A stretch of DNA of 64,000 nt from Neolewinella marina (lineage in GTDB: Bacteria; Bacteroidota; Bacteroidia; Chitinophagales; Saprospiraceae). The notes beneath the pieces are model-generated. The model was given only the letters and a program-made list of their open reading frames with translations. It did no database searches and was not told the DNA's origin. This document shows, piece by piece, positions 24,970-33,137 of this stretch. A program made the translations under genes and the position numbers. The DNA lies in assembly GCF_002631205.1 (NCBI RefSeq), contig NZ_PDLO01000002.1, positions 310,001-374,000 of the forward strand, written 5' to 3'. Every line of letters begins with the position of its first letter. Position 1 is the first letter of the stretch.

Positions 24970-25686
24970 CTAGATCCCGTACTTCACGATACAGTAAATG
25001 GCCCGCACCCCGTCGCGCCAGCCGATCTTCTTGCCTTCGGCGTAGGTGCGGCCGTAGTAGCTGATCCCTACCTCGTAGATGCGGACGCCGGGCACGCGGC
25101 TGATCTTGGCCGTTACTTCTGGCTCAAAGCCGAAGCGTTGCTCCCTGAGGGTGAGCGACTGCAGCATCTCGGTCCGGAACAGCTTGTAGCAGGTTTCCAT
25201 GTCCGTGAGGTTGAGGTTATTGAAGGCGTTGCTCAGGGTAGTGAGGAACTTGTTGCCGATGGTGTGCCAGAAAAAGAGAATCCGGTGGGGCTTGCTGCCC
25301 TGGAAGCGGCTGCCGTACACCACGTCGGCGAAGCCGTCGAGTACCGGGCGCAGGAGTTCGTTGTACTCCCGGGGGTCGTACTCGAGGTCGGCGTCCTGAA
25401 TAATGAGGTATTCTCCCGTTGCCAGGGCGATGCCCGTATGCAAGGCGGCCCCCTTCCCCCGGTTCAGCGGATGCCGGTGGTAGCGGAGGTTCAGCCCGGG
25501 GTGATCGGCAATGTAGCGGTGGACGGCCTCCTCCGTATTGTCGGTGGAGCAGTCGTTCACCACGATCACCTCCTTGTCCAGTTCGCCGATCAGCACCACC
25601 TCCCGCACCCGGTCCAGGATGCGGTGAATGGTTCGGCCCTCGTTAAAGGCCGGGATAACGATGGACAACGTCGGGGGACGATTCAA
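24970..25686 (-). CDS. Family 2 glycosyltransferase (dolichol-phosphate mannosyltransferase-like)
   Basis: 238 aa. LSIVIPAFNEGRTI at the start (nucleotide-sugar binding), VVNDCSTDNTEE near 43-54, NRGKGAALHTG near 74-84, QDADLEYDP near 97-105 (metal-binding Asp residues) and a C-terminal EVGISYYGRTYAEGKKIGWRDG block typical of DPM1-like enzymes. It should transfer a sugar from a nucleotide donor to polyprenyl phosphate. There is no C-terminal membrane anchor. The start is a TTG directly after the stop of a 22-codon membrane peptide, which suggests coupled translation. Confidence 0.88.
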   Translation of the reverse strand: MNRPPTLSIVIPAFNEGRTIHRILDRVREVVLIGELDKEVIVVNDCSTDNTEEAVHRYIADHPGLNLRYHRHPLNRGKGAALHTGIALATGEYLIIQDADLEYDPREYNELLRPVLDGFADVVYGSRFQGSKPHRILFFWHTIGNKFLTTLSNAFNNLNLTDMETCYKLFRTEMLQSLTLREQRFGFEPEVTAKISRVPGVRIYEVGISYYGRTYAEGKKIGWRDGVRAIYCIVKYGI

Positions 25687-25687
25687 A

Positions 25688-25756
25688 TCAGGCGTACAGA
25701 AGGGCTATCAGCAGTAAAACTACGAATAGCTTTCCGCAAAGGTCGTCGAATTTCAT
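25688..25756 (-). CDS. Putative 22-aa single-span membrane peptide
   Basis: ATG at 25756 opens a 22-codon frame: a short hydrophilic head (MKFDDLCGK) followed by an unbroken hydrophobic run (LFVVLLLIALLYA). Its TGA is separated by one base from the TTG start of the glycosyltransferase. This is the layout of a small membrane protein or of a leader peptide that couples translation. No homologue is claimed; it rests on composition and position only. Confidence 0.45.
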   Translation of the reverse strand: MKFDDLCGKLFVVLLLIALLYA

Positions 25757-26018
25757 AGGTGTGGGTGTAAACGCAGGGTGATGAGCCGATTACGGCATTA
25801 TCGCAACGGGTCAGCCGCTCGGTCTTGTTTTTTGGGGTATGTGATACGGCCGGCGTACCCGGAACCGGATCAATACCTGTATAAAACAACGGCTAATTGT
25901 AGAAACGTTCAAAGATTTATCAATATTTTCTGCTATTTAATCCAAACCATATTGGTCCCAATTTTCTTTTGACCGCGCGGTGAGCCCGCCCGCGGGCCGT
26001 GAGGCTACCTTAGCGCCT
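25757..26018. other. AT-richer intergenic region between divergent GT2 and hemJ
   Basis: About 260 bp, clearly poorer in GC than the rest. It holds the divergent promoters; only the hemJ box TACCTTAG at 26006-26013 is recognisable. I see no RNA gene or reading frame in it. Confidence 0.5.
26006..26013 (+). promoter_or_regulatory. -7 box TACCTTAG, 5 nt before the hemJ start
   Basis: One mismatch to TAnnTTTG; the spacing to ATG implies a leaderless or nearly leaderless transcript. Confidence 0.45.
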
Positions 26019-26621
26019 ATGAATCTGATCCTGTTCGCCAAAGCCCTGCACGTTGTTGGCTTCGTCAGCTGGTTTGCCGGCCTGTTCTTCCTGGGTCGCC
26101 TACTGGTGAACCACGCCGAAACGGATACCGTGGCCCGCTCCGGCCGCCCGGACGCCGCCCTCCGCGCCGCGATACTGCGCGAAGAATATGAGGGTATGGA
26201 AGACCGCGTATACCGCATCATTACCAATCCGGCCATGATGCTCACCTGGGTTGGGGGCTTACTGATGGTGGCCCTCAATCCGGCCTATTTCGTCAGTGGC
26301 ACGGCGGGCTGGCTGGCGGTCAAACTCGGAGCAGTGGTCGGCCTGGTGGGGTATCAACTCTACACCAAGCGCCGCATCATGCTGCCCATGCAGGCCGGCA
26401 AACGCCCGCTGACGCCCTGGCAACTGCGGCTGTGGAATGAGGTACCCACCTTTTTTCTGGTATTTATCGTGTTTACCGTCGTGTATGGCAAGGTGGGAGA
26501 GCTTAGTTATATTTACCTTGGTATTGGCGTATTGATTTTTTGCCTGCTGGTATACCGGGGCGCCGTTGCCTACCGCAACCGCCGCGACCCCGACCCCGGG
26601 CCACCCCATCCCAAATCCTAA
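26019..26621 (+). CDS. hemJ: Protoporphyrinogen oxidase HemJ (CopD-like membrane protein)
   Basis: 200 aa. Four to five hydrophobic spans. The HemJ hallmarks are an N-terminal KALHVVGFVSWFAGLFFLGRL (conserved His near 9) and a central KLGAVVGLVGYQLYTKRR near 105-122. HemJ oxidises protoporphyrinogen IX to protoporphyrin IX in haem synthesis and replaces HemG/HemY in many bacteria. ATG 26019 starts homology directly. The response-regulator gene begins 10 bp after its stop and is probably co-transcribed. Confidence 0.85.
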   Translation: MNLILFAKALHVVGFVSWFAGLFFLGRLLVNHAETDTVARSGRPDAALRAAILREEYEGMEDRVYRIITNPAMMLTWVGGLLMVALNPAYFVSGTAGWLAVKLGAVVGLVGYQLYTKRRIMLPMQAGKRPLTPWQLRLWNEVPTFFLVFIVFTVVYGKVGELSYIYLGIGVLIFCLLVYRGAVAYRNRRDPDPGPPHPKS

Positions 26622-26631
26622 GCAAACTACT

Positions 26632-27273
26632 ATGATCCACCTGGGCATTATCGAGGACGAGCCTATTATGCTCGCCAGCATTGAAGAATGCTTTGAAGCC
26701 AACCGCGACGTGCGGGTAGAACTGGCCGCCACCAGCGTGGAGCAATTCCTGAGCCGACTGCCGGCCAGCAGCCCGCTGAATACCCTGCTGCTGGACATCA
26801 TGCTGCCCGGTATGGACGGCATTGCCGGCATCCCCCGGCTGCTGGAGCGGTGGCCCGAGATGGACATCATCATGCTGACGAACAGCGACGAGAGCGACAA
26901 CATCTTCCGGGCCCTGCAGGCGGGTGCCGTGGGCTACATTTCCAAGCGCCGCGTCAACCCCAGCATTATCCGGGATGCGGTGCATACCGTACACCGGGGC
27001 GGCAGCTATATGAGTCCGAGTATCGCCCGCCAGGTGGTAGCCTTCCACAACCAGCAGCGCAAGAAGGCCAGCGTTTCCGCCGCCGACCAGTTGACGACGC
27101 GTCAATTGGACATCGTACAGGGGCTGGTCGACAACCTCAGCTACCGGGAGATCGGCGAGCGGCTCGACATCAGCATCGAGACCGTCCGCGATCACATCAA
27201 GAACATTTACCGCAAGTTGCAGGTGAATTCCAAGATGGAGGTGGTCCACAAGAAACTCAAGGGGGAAATTTAA
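26632..27273 (+). CDS. LuxR/NarL-family response regulator
   Basis: 213 aa. An N-terminal receiver (acidic pocket EDE at 8-10, phospho-acceptor Asp55 in LLLDIMLPG, Thr near 85 in LTNSD, Lys near 106 in ISKR) is followed by a LuxR-type HTH near 145-210 (LTTRQLDIVQGL, SYREIGERLDISIETVRDHIKNIYRKL). It is a DNA-binding transcription regulator. No histidine kinase is adjacent, so its partner and targets are unknown. It lies 10 bp after hemJ. Confidence 0.93.
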   Translation: MIHLGIIEDEPIMLASIEECFEANRDVRVELAATSVEQFLSRLPASSPLNTLLLDIMLPGMDGIAGIPRLLERWPEMDIIMLTNSDESDNIFRALQAGAVGYISKRRVNPSIIRDAVHTVHRGGSYMSPSIARQVVAFHNQQRKKASVSAADQLTTRQLDIVQGLVDNLSYREIGERLDISIETVRDHIKNIYRKLQVNSKMEVVHKKLKGEI

Positions 27274-27393
27274 TTCCGAACCGCCCCGACCGGCAGTGCA
27301 TGATGGTCCGAACCGCTATTGTCCGTATTATGGGGCGCCGTCCGCTTTTGCCGGCCGGCGCGTCCTTCTACCTACTTTACGCTTGCTACGAAC

Positions 27394-28137
27394 ATGACCA
27401 TAGAGCTAATTGCCTACCTCGGTGAAATCATCGGTACCGCTATCCTTATCCTCCTCGGCAACGGGGTCGTAGCCAACGTGCTGCTGGCCCGCACCAAGGG
27501 GCACGACAGCGGCCTTATCGTCATCACTTTCGGTTGGGCCATTGCGGTATTCACCGCCGTCTTTATCTCGGCGCCCCTGTCCGGGGCTCACCTCAACCCC
27601 GCCGTTACCCTGGGGCTGGCCCTGGCGGGCAAGTTTGCCTGGGGGCTGGTGCCGGGCTACTTCATCGCCCAGGTGATCGGGGCCTTTATCGGGCAGTGCG
27701 TGGCCGTGCTGGCCTACCGCGACCACTACCGGGCTACCGAGGACAGCGGCCTGGTGCTGGCCACCTTCAGTACCGATCCGGCCATCCCCCGCTCCTCCTC
27801 CAACGTGCTGACGGAGGCCATCGGCACCTTCGTGCTGGTCTTTGCCGTGCTCTACATCACTGGTCCCAAGTTCGGTGACAGCCCGGGGAGCCTCGGTGCC
27901 CTCGACGCCCTGCCGGTGGCCCTGGTGGTACTGGGGATTGGCCTTTCGCTGGGTGGCCCGACGGGCTACGCCATCAATCCCGCCCGCGACCTGGGTCCCC
28001 GAATCGCCCACGCCGCCCTGCCCCTGCGGCACAAGGGCGACAGCAACTGGTCCTACGCCTGGGTACCCGTGGTGGGTCCCCTGCTCGGCGCGGCCGTGGC
28101 CGCGGGTTTGTGGCACTTCGTGCCGGTTGCCCTGTAG
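27394..28137 (+). CDS. glpF: MIP-family channel, aquaglyceroporin-like
   Basis: 247 aa, six membrane spans with the two half-helix motifs HLNPAVT near 67-73 and YAINPARDLGPR near 190-201. The Asp after NPAR and the GPR that follows are the glycerol-facilitator pattern, unlike the NPARS of strict water channels, so glycerol or polyol passage is favoured. No glycerol kinase gene is nearby. TACTTTAC 13 nt before the ATG is a weak promoter candidate. It converges with the kelch gene with only 4 bp between stops. Confidence 0.88.
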   Translation: MTIELIAYLGEIIGTAILILLGNGVVANVLLARTKGHDSGLIVITFGWAIAVFTAVFISAPLSGAHLNPAVTLGLALAGKFAWGLVPGYFIAQVIGAFIGQCVAVLAYRDHYRATEDSGLVLATFSTDPAIPRSSSNVLTEAIGTFVLVFAVLYITGPKFGDSPGSLGALDALPVALVVLGIGLSLGGPTGYAINPARDLGPRIAHAALPLRHKGDSNWSYAWVPVVGPLLGAAVAAGLWHFVPVAL

Positions 28138-28141
28138 GGGG

Positions 28142-29137
28142 TTAACGTACCGCCGCCCGGATCATATCGGCAAGCTCCGGTTCTCCGCCGCGGCGACCGC
28201 AGCCGCTGGCCATCAGTAGGTGGCCGTCGTCGTGCACGATACCGGTACCGTGGCGACCCCGGACCAGCGGGGGCAACGTACGCCACTGGCCGCTGCTTAC
28301 GTCCAGGGCCTCCACTTCGGCGTGGGCCAGCTCCTGGGTGTCGGATTCTCCGCCGATCACGATCAGTTGACCGGGCAGTCCGATGGCGGCCGTGCCCGCC
28401 CGGCGGGTGGGGATTTCCTCCTCCAGGGTAGTCCATTGCTGCGACGCAAGGTCGTATACATCAACCGCGCCGATGGTATTGGCGAAGGGGTTGGTGGCAG
28501 CGACGGTGGTGCGACCGGCCGCGGCGTAGAGTTTGCCGTCGACCACGGCCGCCTGGAAGTGATCGCGGGGGCGGGGAGCGTCGGGCAGCCGGGTCCATTC
28601 TCCGGTGGCGGGGTCGTAGGCGTCGAGCCAGGGCTTGTGGTCGCCCCGGTGACCGTCGCGGATGCCGGCTACCAGGTAGATGAGACCTTCGTGCAGCACG
28701 GCCCCGGCGCCGCCGCGGCGGCGATCCGCGGGAATTTCGTGTCCCTGCCGCCAGGAGTCGGTGGCCGGACTGTAGATGTACACGTGGGGCAGGGGCGTCT
28801 CGCCGGGGTAACCGCCGGTCATGGCCCCCAGCAGGTAGACCTCACCGCCGTAGACCACGGGTTGGAAGTGGTGGATCTCCACCGGGGGGCGGGCGCCTTC
28901 CGTCCATTGGCGGGTACGGGTATCGTAGATGGACACCGGCCGGATGCCACGGCCTCCCAACAGGTAGTAGCGATCACCTACGGCCACGAAGGCCGCCTCG
29001 TGGCGGGCGACGGGTTTGGTAGCGGTTTCCACCGTTTCCCACTCCCCCACCCTGGCCACTTCCGTCCGACGGGTAGCGCAGCTGAAGCAGAGCAGGAGCA
29101 GAAGGGCCAGGGCGGGCGGGAGGGAGCGGGTCAGCAT
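28142..29137 (-). CDS. Kelch-repeat lipoprotein
   Basis: 331 aa. Signal peptide with lipobox LLCFSC (Cys near 20). About six kelch-type blades follow, each with a GG-like turn and a downstream Tyr/Trp pair (YYLLGGRG...YDTRTRQW, YLVAGIRDG...YDPATGEW, VIGGESD). This forms a beta-propeller outside the cytoplasm; the ligand or enzymatic activity is unknown. Its ATG overlaps the stop of the DUF1080 gene by 1 bp, so the two are made together. Confidence 0.85.
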   Translation of the reverse strand: MLTRSLPPALALLLLLCFSCATRRTEVARVGEWETVETATKPVARHEAAFVAVGDRYYLLGGRGIRPVSIYDTRTRQWTEGARPPVEIHHFQPVVYGGEVYLLGAMTGGYPGETPLPHVYIYSPATDSWRQGHEIPADRRRGGAGAVLHEGLIYLVAGIRDGHRGDHKPWLDAYDPATGEWTRLPDAPRPRDHFQAAVVDGKLYAAAGRTTVAATNPFANTIGAVDVYDLASQQWTTLEEEIPTRRAGTAAIGLPGQLIVIGGESDTQELAHAEVEALDVSSGQWRTLPPLVRGRHGTGIVHDDGHLLMASGCGRRGGEPELADMIRAAVR

Positions 29138-29727
29138 TACAGGGGCTTGATTTCAATGTCGCGCCAGCGCACCTTGATGCCGCCGCCGTCGTGAATCTGG
29201 AGGGCTACGGCACCCTTACCCTGTCCGATCTTTTCGTCTTCCAGTTCCACCATCTGGACGCCATTCAGCCAGGTAGTGACCTTGGGGCCGACGGCGCGGA
29301 TCTTCAGTTTGTTCCACTCACCCATTTTCAGGGCGCTGTCCTTTTCCGGGTCGGGCTTGATGATCCAGCCGCGGCCGTAGGATTCGTAGATGCCGCCGGT
29401 ATCGTGGCCCGGAGGGGCTACCTCTACCTGCCATCCGCTGACCTTGGTGCCCTCGAAGGTCGAACGGATGAATACTCCGCTGTTGCCGTCGGCTTCCTGC
29501 TTGAACTCGAGGGTAAGCTCGAAATCGTCGTAGAATTTTTCGGTGGACAGGTAGCCGTATTCTGCGTCGGGGCCGCTTTCGCAGACGAGCTCTCCGTCTT
29601 CGACGTACCATTTTTCGGTGCCGTGGACTTCCCAGCCGGCTAGGCTTTCGCCGTTAAACAAATCAGTGGTCTGGCGGCTGCAGCTCATCATGAACAGCAG
29701 GCCGAGGAGGGGGATAATGTTCTTCAT
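29137..29727 (-). CDS. DUF1080 / 3-keto-disaccharide hydrolase-like lipoprotein
   Basis: 196 aa. Lipobox LLFMMSC (Cys near 16), then a concanavalin-like beta-sandwich: DLFNGESLAGWEV near 22-34, DFELTLEFKQEADGNSGVFIRS near 68-89, ESYGRGW near 115, and IQIHDGGGIKVRWRDI-like end. DUF1080 domains are common in Bacteroidota, and some act on 3-keto-glycosides. It is paired with the kelch lipoprotein (1-bp overlap), suggesting a shared surface or periplasmic glycan role; that is inference. Confidence 0.85.
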   Translation of the reverse strand: MKNIIPLLGLLFMMSCSRQTTDLFNGESLAGWEVHGTEKWYVEDGELVCESGPDAEYGYLSTEKFYDDFELTLEFKQEADGNSGVFIRSTFEGTKVSGWQVEVAPPGHDTGGIYESYGRGWIIKPDPEKDSALKMGEWNKLKIRAVGPKVTTWLNGVQMVELEDEKIGQGKGAVALQIHDGGGIKVRWRDIEIKPL

Positions 29728-29757
29728 GCCGGGAAAATACGCTATCGGTTGTTAACC

Positions 29758-29777
29758 GGCACCCGCGCTCCGCCGCC
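29758..29777. repeat. Copy of the GGCACCCGCG 20-mer, abutting a stop codon
   Basis: Reads GGCACCCGCGCTCCGCCGCC; its right end touches the TAG of the outer-membrane protein gene on the minus strand. Confidence 0.6.
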
Positions 29778-30487
29778 TAATTGTCGAACCGCAACCGCAG
29801 GGACAGGCCGGCCTCCAACTGGGCCACCGCCTTGGTCCGCGTCTCCAGGCGGAACTCGGTGGGCGTGGGCGAATAGCTCACGTAGGGTTCAAAGCCGAGC
29901 ACGAAGCGGGAATCCAGGTAGCGGTCGAAGCCGGCGAAAAGGTTCAGCGTATAGGGGTTGTAGCGAAACGGCGGATGATTGGAGCTGCCGCGGTAGAAAG
30001 CCGACTTCAACTGGGGGTCGCCCACCCAGCGGCCCGCAACGGCTCCCACGCCAATCAGGAAGCGATCGTTATTGGGCAGGTAATCAAAGCGATACAGGAT
30101 GGCCAGCGGAATCTCCATGGCCGTGTAGGCTACGCGGTTCACCCCGCTCTGGTCGAGGGAGGCATCCGCCCGCTTGGCGTGGACGGTGTAGCGGTAGCGC
30201 TTGCGTACCACGTCCAGGCCGCCGCGCAGGAACAATCCGGAAGCTACCTCATATTCCAGGTAGCCACCGGCGGAAACGCCCAGGTCTATCCCGTCTTCGC
30301 CGGAAGTATACATCAGGTCACCTTCCCTTTCGACCTCTCCCCGGTTCAGCGCCTGAATCGGCAGCAACTGGGGCGTGAGGTGTACCCCCACGTCAAGCCG
30401 CTGCTGGGCGGCCAGGGAAGAAGGGAATACAGCGAAGAAAAACAGGACTGCTGCGAGGGGGAAGATCCGGAACCGGTTGATCCGCAT
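29777..30487 (-). CDS. Outer-membrane beta-barrel protein (paralogue 1)
   Basis: 236 aa. Signal peptide ending near SLAAQQ, then alternating hydrophobic/polar strands with many Tyr and Gly, ending in a beta-strand with terminal LSLRLRFDN. This is the pattern of small PorT-like/OMP_b-brl barrels of Bacteroidota. It has the same length and clear similarity to the gene at 33108-33818 (shared blocks YLEYE, RGG-D-KR-Y, EIP-A-YRFDYL, and the C-terminal EAGLS-R-R-DN). Function is unknown: possibly a porin, adhesin or T9SS-related barrel. Confidence 0.78.
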   Translation of the reverse strand: MRINRFRIFPLAAVLFFFAVFPSSLAAQQRLDVGVHLTPQLLPIQALNRGEVEREGDLMYTSGEDGIDLGVSAGGYLEYEVASGLFLRGGLDVVRKRYRYTVHAKRADASLDQSGVNRVAYTAMEIPLAILYRFDYLPNNDRFLIGVGAVAGRWVGDPQLKSAFYRGSSNHPPFRYNPYTLNLFAGFDRYLDSRFVLGFEPYVSYSPTPTEFRLETRTKAVAQLEAGLSLRLRFDN

Positions 30488-30652
30488 GCGGCTGGTATTT
30501 GGGGGGCAAGTTACGTCAAAGGATCATAACATGTTCAGCCACGGTTTATTACACCCCCCGCTGAGCATCTTCCGCCTTCGGCCAGGCAAAGCAGGCTCCA
30601 CCGTCCTCTTAACTCCCGCCCAGCAGTACTTTTACGCCCAAACCCTGACCCT
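30488..30652. other. Divergent intergenic region between the outer-membrane protein and GH13 genes
   Basis: 165 bp. TACTTTTA about 25 nt before the GH13 start is the only promoter-like word I can point to; no RNA gene or repeat is seen. Confidence 0.4.
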
Positions 30653-32497
30653 ATGCCACTGCGCCCGATACTCACCTTTTGTCTGCTGGCCGCGTTTTTG
30701 CCCCTCTTGGCCCAGACTTACCGCGTGGAGCCTCCTAACTGGTGGGCGGGCATGCAGGATACCTCCCTGCAACTGCTCATTTACGGCGCGGACGCGGGTT
30801 CCCTGGAACTCAGCGTAAGTGGCCAGGGGGTGGTACTGCTGGGCACTCACCGGGCTGACAGTCCGAACTACCTCTTCGCCGACCTGAGCATCCGCCCGGA
30901 AGCCACCGCCGGCACCGTCCAGCTGACCTTCAGCCGGGGGGGCCAAACCGTAGCGACCCAGGATTACGAGCTGCGGCCCCGCGAGCGTTCACCGGAGGCG
31001 GTCCAGGGGTTTGATGCCTCCGACGTGATCTACCTCATCACTCCGGACCGCTTCGCGAACGGCGACCCCTCCAACGACGTAGTCGACACCCTGCGGGAGA
31101 CCGCTCTCGACCGCACCCAGGGGTTTGCTCGCCACGGGGGTGACCTGCAGGGCATCACCGACCACCTGGACTACATCGACTCCATGGGGTTTACCGCCAT
31201 CTGGCCCAGCCCGGTGCTGGAAAATGATATGCCGGCCTGGTCGTACCACGGCTACGCCATCACCGACTACTACGCCGTGGATCCCCGCTTCGGCACCCTG
31301 GCGGACTACCGCGCCCTGGCCGACGCGGCCCGCGCCCGCGGCATCAAGCTCATCATGGACCAGGTGGTCAACCACTCCGGCTCCGGCCACTGGTGGATGG
31401 ACGACCTCCCCTTTGGCAACTGGCTCAACTTCCAGGACGCCCCCCAGATCACCAACCACCGCCGCAGCATCCACCAGGACCCCTACGCCGCTCGGGTGGA
31501 CGCCGAGCGGATGGTGGGCGGATGGTTCGTCTCCACCATGCCCGACCTCAACCAGCGCAACCCCTTCCTGGCCCGCTACCTGATCCAGAACAGCCTGTGG
31601 TGGATTGAAACCCTGGGGCTGGGCGGCGTGCGCCAGGATACCTACCCCTATCCCGACGCCAACTTCCTCACCGACTGGACCTGCCGCATCATGCAGGAGT
31701 ATCCCAACTTCTCCATCGTGGGTGAGGAGTGGTCATATAACCCGGCTACCGTGGCCTACTGGCAGCGGGGCAAGGACAATCCCGACGGCTACATCTCCTG
31801 TCTCCCCAGCGTGATGGACTTCCCCCTCCAGGCCTCCCTGATCAGCGCCCTCAAGAATGATGAAGGCTGGGACTCCGGCCTGATCAAGCTTTATGAGGCC
31901 CTGGCCAATGATTTCCAGTACGCCGAGCCCCGCGACATCATGGTCTTCGCCGAAAACCACGACATGGACCGCCTGGCTACCCAACTCGGGGGAGACGTCG
32001 ACCACGTCAAGATGGCCCTGACCTACCTGCTTACGGTGCGGGGCATTCCCCAGCTCTACTACGGCAGTGAGGTGCTGCTGGACAACGACGAAGCCCCCGG
32101 TGACCACGGCATCATCCGCAGCGACATGCCCGGCGGATGGGCCGGAGACGCGGTAAATGCCTTCACGGGGGCCGGTCTCAGCCCCGGGCAGCGGGAGGTG
32201 CAGACGCACCTGCGGCAACTGCTGCAGTGGCGGCGGGAGCACCCGGTCATCGCCACGGGACAGACCCTCCACTTCGCCCCCGAAAATGGCACTTACGTTT
32301 ACGGCCGCTACAACGCTACCGAGCGGGTGGTGGTAGTTCTGAACAAGAACGCGGAGGAAGTCACCCTCGACCCCGCCCGTTACCAGGAGTTGCTTAAGGG
32401 GGTCACGACGGCCACCGGCCTGGACGGAAAGGTGGTCGACCTCAGCCGGGGACTGGCCGTACCCAGCAAATCGGCGGTTGTGTTTGTTCTCCAGTAA
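30653..32497 (+). CDS. GH13 cyclomaltodextrinase/neopullulanase-type enzyme (SusA-like)
   Basis: 614 aa with a Sec signal (LAAFLPLLAQ). An N-terminal beta-sandwich (RVEPPNWWAGM, typical of the cyclomaltodextrinase N domain) occupies about 20-115, then the GH13 barrel: DQVVNHSG near 236, GVRQDTYPY near 324-332 (nucleophile Asp328), VGEEW near 354-358 (acid/base Glu), ENHDMD near 434-439, and a C-terminal beta domain. It should split maltodextrins or cyclodextrins in the periplasm, complementing the secreted amylase at 6822-9914. No susC/susD pair is in the window. Start ATG begins the signal peptide. Confidence 0.9.
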   Translation: MPLRPILTFCLLAAFLPLLAQTYRVEPPNWWAGMQDTSLQLLIYGADAGSLELSVSGQGVVLLGTHRADSPNYLFADLSIRPEATAGTVQLTFSRGGQTVATQDYELRPRERSPEAVQGFDASDVIYLITPDRFANGDPSNDVVDTLRETALDRTQGFARHGGDLQGITDHLDYIDSMGFTAIWPSPVLENDMPAWSYHGYAITDYYAVDPRFGTLADYRALADAARARGIKLIMDQVVNHSGSGHWWMDDLPFGNWLNFQDAPQITNHRRSIHQDPYAARVDAERMVGGWFVSTMPDLNQRNPFLARYLIQNSLWWIETLGLGGVRQDTYPYPDANFLTDWTCRIMQEYPNFSIVGEEWSYNPATVAYWQRGKDNPDGYISCLPSVMDFPLQASLISALKNDEGWDSGLIKLYEALANDFQYAEPRDIMVFAENHDMDRLATQLGGDVDHVKMALTYLLTVRGIPQLYYGSEVLLDNDEAPGDHGIIRSDMPGGWAGDAVNAFTGAGLSPGQREVQTHLRQLLQWRREHPVIATGQTLHFAPENGTYVYGRYNATERVVVVLNKNAEEVTLDPARYQELLKGVTTATGLDGKVVDLSRGLAVPSKSAVVFVLQ

Positions 32498-32525
32498 ATT
32501 TTACTACTCGTCAACCTCCTACCCC

Positions 32526-33137
32526 ATGACAGGACCCGCACTGCCCCCCCGCCGGGAGGGCTCCCACCACGACACGGTAAGCATGCACTGCCACGACTCG
32601 GACGCTACCGGAGCATACCGGGAGGCCCACGCCCGGCTGCTGAACATCAACGGCTGGCATTTGCTGAACCAGGCCGTCCGGACGGAATTCCAGCTTTGTG
32701 ACGCAGATGGCAGCCCGGTTGACCGTCTCCCCCGGGTCGGTGACTGCATCCGCATTGACCTTCCGGGGCCAGGGAGTCCCAGCGGCGGAGGATACGACTG
32801 GGTAGCGATCACCGAAATGGATGAGGTGGACGGTGAATTTCCCTACGCCAGCATCACCGTGGCCCCCTGCCCCGCCCCCGGCACCGACGAAGAGGCCGTG
32901 GCCCACTTCTTCGCTGCGGGAGCTACGAACACCTTCGTGGTGCGCCGCGTCGGAAATTGCGTGCAGGCCGAAGTACACGGCCGCAATGAAAAGCCGAACA
33001 ACACCGATCCCGCCCTGCTAGACCGGATCCGCAACGAGGCAGTGGCCCTGGCCGGAAAGGTGGGCCTGAGCAACATCCAGTGGATCGACTGGGCGCGGGG
33101 GGTGGTATCAGTTGTCGAGGCGGACCCGGACCGATAG
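32526..33137 (+). CDS. Conserved-looking hypothetical protein
   Basis: 203 aa, not recognised. No signal peptide or membrane span. The N-terminal 35 residues are polar, rich in His, then comes a compact region with YDWVAITEMDEVDG near 80-95, VAHFFAAGATNTFVVRRVGN near 120-140 and EVHGRNEKPNN near 144-154, ending in a helix and IQWIDWARGVVSV. It looks like a soluble globular protein. It lies 28 bp after the SusA-like gene and may be co-transcribed. Its last 30 bp overlap the converging outer-membrane protein gene. Confidence 0.65.
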   Translation: MTGPALPPRREGSHHDTVSMHCHDSDATGAYREAHARLLNINGWHLLNQAVRTEFQLCDADGSPVDRLPRVGDCIRIDLPGPGSPSGGGYDWVAITEMDEVDGEFPYASITVAPCPAPGTDEEAVAHFFAAGATNTFVVRRVGNCVQAEVHGRNEKPNNTDPALLDRIRNEAVALAGKVGLSNIQWIDWARGVVSVVEADPDR

